DNA of 15,667 nucleotides. It comes from a bacterium. Its GTDB lineage: Bacteria; Bacillota_I; Bacilli_A; RF39; UBA660. Of the stretch, positions 1 to 6,858 are shown piece by piece (position 1 is the first letter of the stretch; each line of letters opens with the position of its first letter). The stretch spans positions 1 to 15,667 of the forward strand of contig JAQXMG010000005.1 of assembly GCA_029012525.1 (NCBI GenBank), given 5' to 3'. The position numbers and the translations under genes were made by a program. Under the pieces are notes generated by a model. It was not told the origin of the DNA and did no database searches. It saw nothing but the letters and a program-made list of their open reading frames with translations.

Positions 1-399
1 TGTGGTATTAAATAAGTGAGAATAAGTGTTTAAAGTTTCGCTTGAATTTGAATGTCCAAGATATTTAGAAACCATAGTAACAGAAGCTCCATTATTAACT
101 AAGAAAGAAGCACAGCTATGTCTAAAATCATATAGCCTTATTTCTTTAACACCAGACTTGTTTGCTATTTCTCCTTTTCTTCGTTGGGATTGTTTATAAG
201 TGAGAGGTGTAAGACCTTTATCATTGCCAAATATAAAGAAATCCTCACTAAAGTTTTTAAATTTAGAAACCTCATCATAATATTTTTTAAGATCTTCATA
301 TAAAGCATTACACATAGTTAATATTCTATTACTTGAAGCAGTTTTTAAATTACATACATAATATGAAGAAGAGTAATTATCTAAACTCTGAACTTTAAA
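1..399 (-). pseudogene. Tyrosine recombinase (phage/ICE-type integrase), C-terminal fragment, N-terminus missing
   Basis: Reading the minus strand from 399 down to 1 gives about 133 residues without a stop. They hold the C-terminal half of an integrase catalytic domain: the KTASSNR strand region, the box II motif LYDFRHSCASFLVNNGAS (catalytic Arg, conserved HxxR-like segment), LGHSNSSETLNTYSHL (second conserved His, then the Tyr nucleophile). An in-frame TAA lies immediately upstream at 400-402, and no reading frame beyond it continues the protein, so the N-terminal DNA-binding domains and the first catalytic Arg box are absent. The only ATG well placed for a start is at 313-315, inside the domain. 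The frame is still open at position 1, so the true C-terminus lies outside the window. Family identity is secure; a truncated, inactive remnant is the most likely state. The leftward orientation, away from metK, suggests the rest of the element was on the left or was deleted. Confidence 0.85.
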
Positions 400-433
400 T
401 TAAAAAATTTGTCTATAATTATTTAAAATTAAA

Positions 434-442
434 TGTTATAAT
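434..442 (+). promoter_or_regulatory. Extended -10 promoter for the 94-residue orphan gene
   Basis: TGTTATAAT gives a perfect -10 hexamer (437-442) with the TGn extension. No good -35 hexamer sits 16-18 bases upstream, as is common for extended -10 promoters. It lies 18 bases before the start codon at 461. Confidence 0.5.
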
Positions 443-460
443 TATTCTAGGAGTGATGAT

Positions 461-745
461 ATGTTGGATTTAGAAAATACTAAACTAGAAAGAACAGTTG
501 ATGCTCTTGGAAATTTAATTGATTATTTTTCTATTAATAAAAGTATTCTTTTAAATAAATATTCTAAAATGACAGATAAAGAAATAATAAAAGATATGGC
601 AATTACTGTTTATCGTACTATAGGACCTAAATCAACATATTATGATTATGCATTAGATGTAATCATGAACTATAATTATGCTATATGTAAGACTAAAGAA
701 GAATTAAAAATAGTTTTAGATAAGACATTTAATCGAAGATATTAA
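461..745 (+). CDS. Small protein of unknown function (94 residues)
   Basis: I do not recognise this protein. It starts at ATG 461 with an AGGAG ribosome binding site at 449-453, and it has its own promoter just upstream and an intrinsic terminator just downstream (749-796). This makes it a believable single-gene transcription unit. The 94 residues are mostly predicted soluble helix rich in Lys, Glu, Asp, Ile and Tyr. There is no signal peptide, membrane segment or cysteine cluster; a single Cys sits near residue 76. The segment around residues 36-70 (MTDKEIIKDMAITVYRTIG, then YYDYALDVIMNYNYA) looks like packed amphipathic helices. It is transcribed divergently from the integrase remnant, so it may be cargo of the same lost element or a lineage-specific gene. 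Coding status is fairly certain; function is not. Confidence 0.7.
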   Translation: MLDLENTKLERTVDALGNLIDYFSINKSILLNKYSKMTDKEIIKDMAITVYRTIGPKSTYYDYALDVIMNYNYAICKTKEELKIVLDKTFNRRY

Positions 746-748
746 TAC

Positions 749-796
749 CCATATAATTATTTTATGTTTTTTTAGAAGTTATTATATGGATTTTTT
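749..796 (+). terminator. Intrinsic terminator after the orphan gene
   Basis: CCATATAAT (749-757) pairs perfectly with ATTATATGG (781-789). Six T residues follow at 791-796. The loop is long (about 23 bases), which weakens it somewhat. Confidence 0.6.
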
Positions 797-952
797 AATT
801 AATTATAGTAAAAAAATGTTATTAAAAAAACAATGAGATTGCCTGTATAAAAAGTAATGTTAGTTTTTTAGATTATTTTCTTGAACTTTGGAAAATGATC
901 GACATTGTTTTAAATACAAAAAGAAAAAAAATTAAAATAGTTTTAATTAACC

Positions 953-981
953 TTTACAATTTATTAAAATAGTGATTTAAT
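953..981 (+). promoter_or_regulatory. Promoter of the SAM riboswitch-metK transcript
   Basis: TTTACA (953-958), a 17-base spacer and TTTAAT (976-981) with TG one base upstream (TGa, 973-975). The expected transcription start, about 987-989, coincides with the first base of the riboswitch P1 helix, which supports the assignment. A TATAAT at 981-986 also exists but is 22 bases from the -35. From 797 to 952 I see nothing else that I can support. Confidence 0.6.
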
Positions 982-988
982 ATAATTA

Positions 989-1119
989 TCTTTTATTAAG
1001 AACGAGGGAGAGACTAAGCTCAAAGAACTCGTACCAACCTGCATATGTAAGGTGGTAAAGCTAGATCAATGAAAGAACAATGCATGCTAAGCTCTTTCAA
1101 GAGCTTTTTTTAATAAAAG
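989..1119 (+). promoter_or_regulatory. SAM riboswitch of the SAM-I superfamily, P4-less SAM-I/IV-like variant, upstream of metK
   Basis: The conserved S-box core is readable. P1 pairs 989-997 with 1068-1076 (9 pairs, one wobble). P2 pairs ACGAG (1002-1006) with CTCGT (1028-1032). The kink-turn is GGA (1007-1009) opposite AAAGAA, and a small P2b pairs 1010-1012 with 1019-1021. P3 pairs 1037-1040 with 1050-1053, and the junction GGTGGTAAAGCTAG matches the SAM-I GGTGCTAAA region. L2 bases CTA (1014-1016) can pair with TAG (1062-1064), the SAM-I-type pseudoknot. J3/4 runs straight into P1, so the P4 helix of SAM-I is missing. Instead the P3 loop GCAT (1041-1044) can pair with ATGC (1080-1083) 3' of P1, a SAM-IV-like pseudoknot. 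Assignment to the SAM-I/IV variant class is from memory of that family and should be checked with a covariance model. It probably represses metK when SAM is abundant. Confidence 0.85.
1089..1111 (+). terminator. Riboswitch-controlled intrinsic terminator (metK leader)
   Basis: AAGCTCT (1089-1095) pairs with AGAGCTT (1100-1106) around a TTCA loop. A run of T residues at 1105-1111 follows. It is the expression platform of the upstream SAM aptamer and ends 22 bases before the metK start codon. Confidence 0.85.
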
Positions 1120-1133
1120 TTTAAGGAGGAGTT

Positions 1134-2225
1134 ATGAAATATTATTTTACAAGTGAATCAGTAACGGAAGGGCATCCAGATAAAATATGTGATAAGATTG
1201 CTGATAAAATTTTGGATAGTGCTTTATCAGTTGATAAAGAAAGTAAAATGGCTGTTGAAGCTACTATTAAAGATGATCTAATTTTAATTTATGGTGAAGC
1301 AAAAACTAAAGCAGTTTTAGATTATGAAAAAATTGCCAAAGAGGTGTTAAAAGATATTGGTTATACTGAAGAATTTAATGTTATAGTTAAAGTAAGTGAA
1401 CAATCAAATGAAATAAATAGTGCAGTAGTAAAAAATAAAATTTGTGCAGGTGATCAAGGAATAATGTTTGGCTATGCTACAAATGAAACAAAAAATTTTA
1501 TGCCACTTCCTATTTACTATGCAAATAAACTTGCTAAAAAATTAACAGAAGTAAGAAAAAACGATAAAAACACACCATTAAAACCTGATGGTAAAACTCA
1601 AGTAACTGTTGAATATATTAACGATAAACCAGTAAGGATTGATACTATAATTATTTCTTGCCAACACATAAAAAATATTTCTCAAGAAAGTTTAAAAAAT
1701 TATATAATAAAAAATGTTATTAATAAAGTAGTTCCTAAAGAACTTATTGATAATAACACTAAATATTTAATTAATACCAGTGGCTCTTTTACTATTGGGG
1801 GACCTTTTGGTGATAGTGGTACAACTGGTAGAAAGATTGTTGTTGACACTTATGGAGGATTTTCAAAAGTTGGTGGTGGTTGTTTTAGCAGTAAAGATCC
1901 ATCAAAAGTTGATAGAAGTGCAGCTTATTATGCAAGATATGTTGCAAAAAATGTCGTAGCACATCAATTATGCGATAGATGTGAAATTCAAATATCTTAT
2001 GCAATAGGAAAAGAATATCCGACATCTATTTATATTGATACCTTTAATACAAATAAAGTTGATATAAAAGAGATTTACAATTATGTAAATAAAAACTTTG
2101 ATTTTTCAGTAGATAACATAATAAAAGAATTAGATTTATTAAGACCTATTTATTATAAAGTTGCAGCATATGGTCATTTTGGAAGAGAAGATTTAGATTT
2201 GCCTTGGGAAAAAATAAAAAACTAA
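1134..2225 (+). CDS. metK: S-adenosylmethionine synthetase (methionine adenosyltransferase)
   Basis: MetK makes SAM from methionine and ATP and releases phosphate and pyrophosphate in the cytoplasm. Visible family motifs are FTSESVTEGHPDKICDKIAD near the N-terminus (ATP/metal site), CAGDQGIMFGYA around residues 102-113, the methionine-site segment IGGPFGDSGTTGRK, the phosphate-loop region GGGCFSSKDPSKVDRSAAY and the C-terminal GHFGREDLDLPWE. At 363 residues it is shorter than the roughly 385-400 usual for bacteria; much of the loss is in the region before the GDQG motif. Several normally near-invariant positions differ: the family has GDAGLTGRK and AFSGKD where this protein has GDSGTTGRK and CFSSKD. 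The key Lys and Asp residues remain, so it should be active. The start is ATG 1134 with AGGAGG at 1124-1129. It is controlled by the SAM riboswitch just upstream. Confidence 0.95.
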   Translation: MKYYFTSESVTEGHPDKICDKIADKILDSALSVDKESKMAVEATIKDDLILIYGEAKTKAVLDYEKIAKEVLKDIGYTEEFNVIVKVSEQSNEINSAVVKNKICAGDQGIMFGYATNETKNFMPLPIYYANKLAKKLTEVRKNDKNTPLKPDGKTQVTVEYINDKPVRIDTIIISCQHIKNISQESLKNYIIKNVINKVVPKELIDNNTKYLINTSGSFTIGGPFGDSGTTGRKIVVDTYGGFSKVGGGCFSSKDPSKVDRSAAYYARYVAKNVVAHQLCDRCEIQISYAIGKEYPTSIYIDTFNTNKVDIKEIYNYVNKNFDFSVDNIIKELDLLRPIYYKVAAYGHFGREDLDLPWEKIKN

Positions 2226-2230
2226 GATAT

Positions 2231-2252
2231 TTATTAACAATCTTGTTAATAA
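2231..2252. repeat. Perfect 10-base inverted repeat behind metK
   Basis: TTATTAACAA (2231-2240) is followed after TC by its exact complement, TTGTTAATAA (2243-2252). It begins 6 bases past the metK stop. There is no T-run behind it, so it is probably an mRNA 3'-end stabilising hairpin or a dyad, not a terminator. Confidence 0.45.
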
Positions 2253-2281
2253 TAATTAATAAAATAAGAAATTAACAAAAA

Positions 2282-2331
2282 ATGTTAAAAATTAAAAGAT
2301 AAATAAAAAAATCTTTTACTTTTTTTAACAT
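2282..2331 (+). terminator. Intrinsic terminator after metK
   Basis: AAAAGAT (2294-2300) pairs with ATCTTTT (2311-2317), followed by seven T residues at 2320-2326. An outer arm, 2282-2291, can also pair with 2322-2331. The stem is almost pure A/T and overlaps the prfB promoter. Confidence 0.5.
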
Positions 2332-2343
2332 ATAATATATAAT
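2315..2343 (+). promoter_or_regulatory. Promoter of prfB
   Basis: TTTACT (2315-2320), a 17-base spacer and TATAAT (2338-2343). A second TATAAT at 2331-2336 lacks a partner at the right spacing. The prfB start codon lies 26 bases downstream. Confidence 0.5.
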
Positions 2344-2368
2344 TTATTTGTAATAAGGTGGTGCTTTT

Positions 2369-3461
2369 ATGGAATTGAAAGATTTAGTAATAATTTACAA
2401 TAATTTTAACTCTAAAATAAATGATTTATGGAGGATACTTTGACACTGATAACAAAATAAAAAAATTAGAAGAATTAAATATTAAAATAAGTGATGAAAC
2501 AATTTGGAATGATAGAAATCTTGCAAATAGTTTGGTAAAAGAACAATCTGATTTAAAAAAATCTTTAGATAAAATAATTACTATAAAAGAAAAAACAACT
2601 AGCAATATAAACTTACTCAATATGTTAGAACAAGATTTTGATGATGAAATATTTAATTTATTACTTGAAGAACAAGAAAAAATAAAAAAAGATATTGAAG
2701 AATTAGAACTTGAAACTTTATTAAATGGTAAGTATGATAAACTAAATTGTATTTTTGAAATACATTCAGGTGCAGGTGGTACAGAAGCTTGTGATTTTGC
2801 CAATATGATATTTCGTATGTATCTAAGGTATTTTGATAAAAAAGGTTACAAATATAGTATTATTGATATGCAAGAAGGAGAAGAAGTTGGTATAAAAAGT
2901 GTTTCAATAGAAGTGGATGGTTTTAATGCATATGGATATCTTAAATGTGAAATGGGAGTACATAGATTAATTAGACTTTCTCCATTTGATGCCAATCATA
3001 AAAGACATACATCATTTGCTGCTGTTTTTGTAAATCCTTTAACACTTGATACTGAAGATATAAAAATAGAAGATAAAGATTTAAAAATAGATGTATATAG
3101 AAGTAGTGGAGCCGGAGGACAAAGTGTTAATACAACAGATTCAGCAGTTAGAATAACCCATCTTCCAACAGGAATTGTTGTTACTTGTCAAAACGAAAGA
3201 AGCCAATTACAAAATAAAGAAAAAGCATTATCAATTTTAAAAAGTAAATTAAAATTAATTGAAGAAGAAAAAGAAAGAACGGAGTTGGATAACCTTAAAA
3301 AAGATAATAAAAATATCGAATTTGGTTCTCAAATAAGAAGTTATGTTATGCATCCTTATTCAATGGTAAAAGATCATAGAACAAATATTTCTACAAGTGC
3401 AGTAGATAAAGTACTAGATGGTGATCTTGATATTTTTATTGAAGGTTATTTAAGAAAATAA
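2369..3461 (+). CDS. prfB: Peptide chain release factor 2, made by programmed +1 frameshifting
   Basis: RF2 ends translation at UGA and UAA codons. The gene is split: 2369-2440 encodes 24 residues (MELKDLVIIYNNF...), frame 0 stops at TGA 2441-2443, and after a +1 slip the second frame runs 2442-3461. The joined product is 363 residues, matching E. coli RF2 (365). The RF2 anticodon-like motif SPF is at residues 204-206 and the catalytic GGQ loop at 249-251; SPF rather than PxT distinguishes RF2 from RF1. The first start has a GGTGG ribosome binding site at 2357-2361. Translating only from the internal ATG at 2421 would miss the true N-terminus. The YitT gene follows one base after the stop, so the two are probably cotranscribed. 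The neighbourhood prfB-yitT-ftsE-ftsX resembles that around prfB in Bacillus. Confidence 0.97.
2430..2443 (+). promoter_or_regulatory. prfB programmed +1 frameshift site
   Basis: The internal Shine-Dalgarno GGAGG (2430-2434) lies three bases before the slippery CTT (2438-2440), followed by the stop TGA and a C (2441-2444). This is the canonical RF2 autoregulatory cassette: low RF2 means slow termination at UGA, a slip from CUU to UUU, and more RF2. Confidence 0.97.
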
Positions 3462-3462
3462 T

Positions 3463-4320
3463 ATGGAAACAATATTAAAAAGCATTTATAAAAAACATAG
3501 ATTATTAAGAACAATAGAACTTGTCTTCGGTGTTTTAATAATGGCTATATCGTTTAATTTGTTTATTTCTCCTAATGATATTGTCTTTGGTGGAGTATCA
3601 GGATTAAGTATTATTATAAATAAATACTTTTCCATGGACAAACCTTTATTTATTTTAATATCATCAATTTTTTGTATTATTCTATCATATATATTTTTAG
3701 GAAAAGAAAAAACAAAACTATCAATTGTAGGATCAATTTTATTTCCAATTTTAGTTAAATTGACTGAAAATATAGGATTATTTTTAACTATTGACACAAG
3801 TGATCAATTACTCCTTGCTATTTTTGGAGGACTAATTTATGGTTTTGGTGCTGGACTTGTATTTAAAGCGGGCTATACAACTGGTGGAACCGACATAATA
3901 AATCAAATCTTTAGTAAATATTTTAAAACAAGTTTAGGTACATCAATGCTTGTTACAGATGGAGCTATTGTACTTTTAGGAGCATTTTTATTTGGCTGGA
4001 ATAAATTTATGTATGCAATTATTATTTTGTATATAATAAGTATCTTAACAGATAAAGTTTTAATTGGAATTTCTTCTTCAAAAGCATTTTATATCATAAC
4101 TGAAAAACCAGATGAAATATCTTCATATGTAATAAATGAACTTAATCATAGTGTTACAGAGTTTAATGCTAAAGGAGTATATAATAATGAGAAAACAAAA
4201 GTATTATTTACAGTTATTCCTACTAAAGAATATTATAAATTTAAAGAAGGTATAGAAGAAATAGATAAAAATGCTTTTTTCACAGTAATTGATGCTTATG
4301 AAGTATCAGGTGGTGAATAA
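3463..4320 (+). CDS. YitT family membrane protein (first copy)
   Basis: This is a 285-residue integral membrane protein of the YitT family. The N-terminal two thirds carry about five to six hydrophobic segments (roughly residues 16-36, 62-80, 85-108, 115-137, 160-178, 180-198) with the family's glycine-rich signatures GGVSGLS near 43-49 and TTGGTDII around 139-146. The C-terminal domain, about residues 205-282, is the cytoplasmic DUF2179 type (KAFYIITEKPDEI, FTVIPTKEYYKFKEGI). The molecular function of the family is not established; transport or permease activity has been suggested. The start is ATG 3463, one base after the prfB stop, with no clear ribosome binding site, so translational coupling is likely. 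The next gene starts on its last base and is a diverged duplicate. YitT-type genes next to prfB are known in Bacillus (yvjA). Confidence 0.9.
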   Translation: METILKSIYKKHRLLRTIELVFGVLIMAISFNLFISPNDIVFGGVSGLSIIINKYFSMDKPLFILISSIFCIILSYIFLGKEKTKLSIVGSILFPILVKLTENIGLFLTIDTSDQLLLAIFGGLIYGFGAGLVFKAGYTTGGTDIINQIFSKYFKTSLGTSMLVTDGAIVLLGAFLFGWNKFMYAIIILYIISILTDKVLIGISSSKAFYIITEKPDEISSYVINELNHSVTEFNAKGVYNNEKTKVLFTVIPTKEYYKFKEGIEEIDKNAFFTVIDAYEVSGGE

Positions 4321-5204
4321 TGAAAACTGATGTTTTAGAAAAAATAATAAATAAAGATACTATAAAAAGATATACTATGTTTAGTTTGGCACTATTTATA
4401 TCTGCAATAAATTATAATTTGTTTATTTTACCTAGTAACATAATAGTGGGTGGAACAAGTGGTATTGCATCTATTTTAAATCATGTATTTAATATTGATC
4501 CTTCAATGTCTTTATTTTTGATGTATTTTATGGTATTTATAATAAGTTTTATTTATTTAAGTAAAGAAGATACAACAGCTTGTATTTTTATAACTATTGT
4601 TTATCCACTTTTAGTTAAAGCAACAGCAGGAATTGATGAAATATTTTTGATTGATAATAATAATGTTTTGTTATTTTCAATTTTCGGTGGTATTTTAAAT
4701 GGTTTATCTAATGGTATTATATATAAAATAGGATTAAATACTGGAGGAGTTGGAATTATAACAAAGGTAGTTGCTCAAAAATTACAACAAGGTATTTCAA
4801 AGATTAATCTTATATTTAATATAATAATAGTACTTCTTGGAGGATACTTTTTTGGAATAAATATTATCTTATATTCGTTTATTTTGCTTTATATTACTAA
4901 TTTTGTCAGTGAAAAAATTCTTCTTGGGATTAGTAGAAATAAAACTTTCTATATTATAAGCAAAAAATATAATGAAATAAATGACTTCATTACAAATGAG
5001 TTACATCATGATGCTACAATATTTAATGTTAAAGGAAAATATAAAGATAATAATGGTAAAATGATATTTTGTGTTATTCCAACAAATGAGTATTACTTAT
5101 TAAAAGAAGGAATAAAAAAAATTGATCGAAAAGCTTTTATTACGATATCTGATACTTATGAAATAAAAGGCCAAGATACTAAATTAAAAATTGTAAATAA
5201 TTAG
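4320..5204 (+). CDS. YitT family membrane protein (second, diverged copy)
   Basis: This 294-residue paralogue of the upstream protein has the same layout: hydrophobic segments to about residue 205, then a C-terminal DUF2179 domain (TFYIISKKYNEI, FCVIPTNEYYLLKEGI, ISDTYEIKG). The match to its neighbour extends over the whole length but is clearly diverged, so the duplication is not recent. The conserved GGTD of the family (present at 141-144 of the first copy) reads GGVG here (142-145), so a polar Thr-Asp pair has been lost. The start ATG 4320 overlaps the stop of the first copy by one base (TAATG), with AGGTGG at 4307-4312 as ribosome binding site. The two may be translated in equal amounts and could form a heteromer; that is inference. 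A terminator follows immediately. Confidence 0.88.
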   Translation: MKTDVLEKIINKDTIKRYTMFSLALFISAINYNLFILPSNIIVGGTSGIASILNHVFNIDPSMSLFLMYFMVFIISFIYLSKEDTTACIFITIVYPLLVKATAGIDEIFLIDNNNVLLFSIFGGILNGLSNGIIYKIGLNTGGVGIITKVVAQKLQQGISKINLIFNIIIVLLGGYFFGINIILYSFILLYITNFVSEKILLGISRNKTFYIISKKYNEINDFITNELHHDATIFNVKGKYKDNNGKMIFCVIPTNEYYLLKEGIKKIDRKAFITISDTYEIKGQDTKLKIVNN

Positions 5205-5211
5205 CAAAAAG

Positions 5212-5241
5212 TAGATTTATATAGATATAAGTCTATTTTTT
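5212..5241 (+). terminator. Intrinsic terminator of the prfB-yitT-yitT unit
   Basis: A 10-pair stem joins TAGATTTATA (5212-5221) to TATAAGTCTA (5226-5235), with one T-G wobble and a four-base loop. Six T residues follow at 5236-5241. Confidence 0.8.
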
Positions 5242-5242
5242 A

Positions 5243-5251
5243 TGTTATAAT
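5243..5251 (+). promoter_or_regulatory. Extended -10 promoter of the ftsE-ftsX-M23 unit
   Basis: TGTTATAAT, identical to the element in front of the 94-residue gene, starts directly after the terminator T-run. No clear -35 is visible. It is 22 bases from the ftsE start codon, so the leader would be very short. Confidence 0.45.
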
Positions 5252-5273
5252 TATTCTATAAAATGGAGGTATT

Positions 5274-5972
5274 ATGGAATTAATAACGTTAAAAAATGTT
5301 TATAAAACCTATCCAAATGGAGTAGGTGCTATATATGACTTAAGTTTATCAATAGAAAAAGGGGAATTTGTCTTTATTATTGGAGGATCAGGAAGCGGTA
5401 AATCTACTTTAATAAAAATGCTTTATCGTGAAGAAAAACCAACAAGAGGTGAAATAATAGTAGGTGGAGTAAAAGTGGCTAATTTAAAAAATTCTAAAGT
5501 TTATAAGCTAAGAAGAAAATTAGGAGTTGTTTTTCAAGATTATAAGTTACTTCCTAAACTAACAGTTTATGAAAATGTTGCTTTTGCTTTAGAAGTAGTT
5601 GGAGCAGATAATAGTAAAATAAGAGGAAGAGTTCTTGAAGTTTTAGATAAAGTTGGGTTAAAACATAAAGCAAAAAGTTATCCTGATAAATTATCTGGAG
5701 GAGAACAACAAAGAGTTGCCATAGCAAGAGCTATCGCTAATAATCCAAAAATACTAATTTGTGATGAACCAACAGGAAATCTTGATCCAAATATAAGTAT
5801 GGAAATAATGGATATTTTAAAGAAAATAAATGAAGAATTAGGTACAACTATTCTTATGGTAACCCATGATATAACAATTGTTGAAAAAATGAAAAAAAGA
5901 GTTCTTGTATTAAAAGAAGGACGTCTTGTAAAAGATTATAAGGAAGGAACATATAAACATGAAGAGTTTTAG
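5274..5972 (+). CDS. ftsE: Cell division ATP-binding protein FtsE
   Basis: FtsE is the cytoplasmic ATPase of the FtsEX complex, which couples ATP hydrolysis to activation of peptidoglycan hydrolases rather than to transport. At 232 residues it has the usual length. Motifs: Walker A GGSGSGKST (37-45), Q-loop FQD (87-89), ABC signature LSGGEQQR (140-147), Walker B ILICDEP (160-166), D-loop around NLD (169-171) and the switch His in THD (H198). The start ATG 5274 has GGAGG at 5265-5269. The gene overlaps ftsX by 14 bases. With no periplasm-type outer membrane expected, the partner hydrolase is the M23 protein two genes downstream. LolD/MacB-type ABC ATPases share these motifs, but the adjacent FtsX makes FtsE secure. 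Confidence 0.96.
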   Translation: MELITLKNVYKTYPNGVGAIYDLSLSIEKGEFVFIIGGSGSGKSTLIKMLYREEKPTRGEIIVGGVKVANLKNSKVYKLRRKLGVVFQDYKLLPKLTVYENVAFALEVVGADNSKIRGRVLEVLDKVGLKHKAKSYPDKLSGGEQQRVAIARAIANNPKILICDEPTGNLDPNISMEIMDILKKINEELGTTILMVTHDITIVEKMKKRVLVLKEGRLVKDYKEGTYKHEEF

Positions 5973-6858
5973 ACTAGTTTTTAGAAGTTTTAGAGATGCT
6001 TTTAAAAGTGTTGTTAGAAATTTTAGTTTATCTCTAGCATCAATTACATGTATCACAATAACATTAATTATAATAGCAGCATCATTTCTAATTTCAGAAA
6101 ATGTTAGAAATTTTACAGATTTAATAGAAAAAGATGTTACAGTAGTTGTATTTTTATCTAATGATACAACGGAAGAAGATAGAAAATTATTTGAAGAAGA
6201 ATTACAAAAAATGGATAACATTGATTATTACGATTTTTCATCAAAACAAGAAGTTAAAACAAATATGGCAAAAGAATATGATAATTTAAAAACTATTTTA
6301 GATGATTGGGAGGAAAGTGAAAATCCGTTAAAAGATACTTATACTATTAAAGTAGTAGATGTTGAAAAAATAAAAGATACTGCAGATAAAATAAAAACAT
6401 TTGATAAAGTAGATAGTGTTCAATATGGCGAAGGGCTTGTTGAAAAAATGTTAGGTGCTTTTTCAGCAGTAGAAAAAATAACTTTAATTGCAGCATTAGC
6501 ACTTGTTGTAGTTACAATTTTCTTGATTATTAATACTATTAAATTAACAATTTTTTCAAGAAAACAAGAAATTTATATTATGAGATTAGTTGGAGCATCT
6601 AATATGAGAATTAAACTTCCTTTTGTAATTGAAGGTGTTGTTCTTGGAATAATTGGATCTATCATACCAACAGTTATCATAATATTTGGATATACAGCTC
6701 TTTATAATAAAATGGGTGGAGTATTATTCTCATCACTTATAAAACTTGTTAAACCAATACCATTTATCTTTAATTTATCAGTAGTAGTTATAGCAATAGG
6801 TATTTTAGTAGGTATGATAGGTAGTGCAAGAGCAGTAAGGAGGTATGTAAAAATATAA
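5959..6858 (+). CDS. ftsX: Cell division membrane protein FtsX
   Basis: FtsX is the membrane subunit of FtsEX. This 299-residue protein has the expected four transmembrane segments (about residues 22-46, 171-195, 219-246, 270-292). A large extracellular loop between the first two (about 47-165) is the region that binds the hydrolase in characterised systems. The cytoplasmic N-terminus (FRLVFRSFRDAFKSVVRN) and the coupling segment after TM2 (FSRKQEIYIMRLVGAS) are typical; the latter matches the FtsX/MacB motif that contacts the ATPase. The start ATG 5959 lies inside the end of ftsE, giving a 14-base overlap, and the stop overlaps the next start by one base. The three genes are therefore tightly coupled and probably equimolar. 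Confidence 0.95.
   Translation: MKSFRLVFRSFRDAFKSVVRNFSLSLASITCITITLIIIAASFLISENVRNFTDLIEKDVTVVVFLSNDTTEEDRKLFEEELQKMDNIDYYDFSSKQEVKTNMAKEYDNLKTILDDWEESENPLKDTYTIKVVDVEKIKDTADKIKTFDKVDSVQYGEGLVEKMLGAFSAVEKITLIAALALVVVTIFLIINTIKLTIFSRKQEIYIMRLVGASNMRIKLPFVIEGVVLGIIGSIIPTVIIIFGYTALYNKMGGVLFSSLIKLVKPIPFIFNLSVVVIAIGILVGMIGSARAVRRYVKI

Noticed and set aside
880..912. Possible short minus-strand peptide remnant reading VDHFPKFKKII then stop
   Set aside because: Only about 13 residues, with a stop just upstream and no start or binding site; too short to support as a gene remnant.
2231..2252. Perfect inverted repeat as the metK terminator
   Set aside because: No T-run follows. The hairpin at 2294-2326 is the better terminator candidate.
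2441..2443. In-frame TGA early in prfB as a sequencing error or a Trp codon
   Set aside because: The GGAGG, three-base spacer, CTT and TGA-C arrangement is the standard RF2 recoding site, and the other genes use TGG for Trp.
2426..2803. Minus-strand open frame of 125 residues inside prfB
   Set aside because: It is rich in Ser, Phe and Leu as expected for the antisense of AT-rich coding DNA, has no ribosome binding site, and lies opposite a clear gene. The same applies to the minus-strand frames at 3486-3797, 5910-6221, 7551-7760, 9015-9224, 11615-11872 and 15046-15231.
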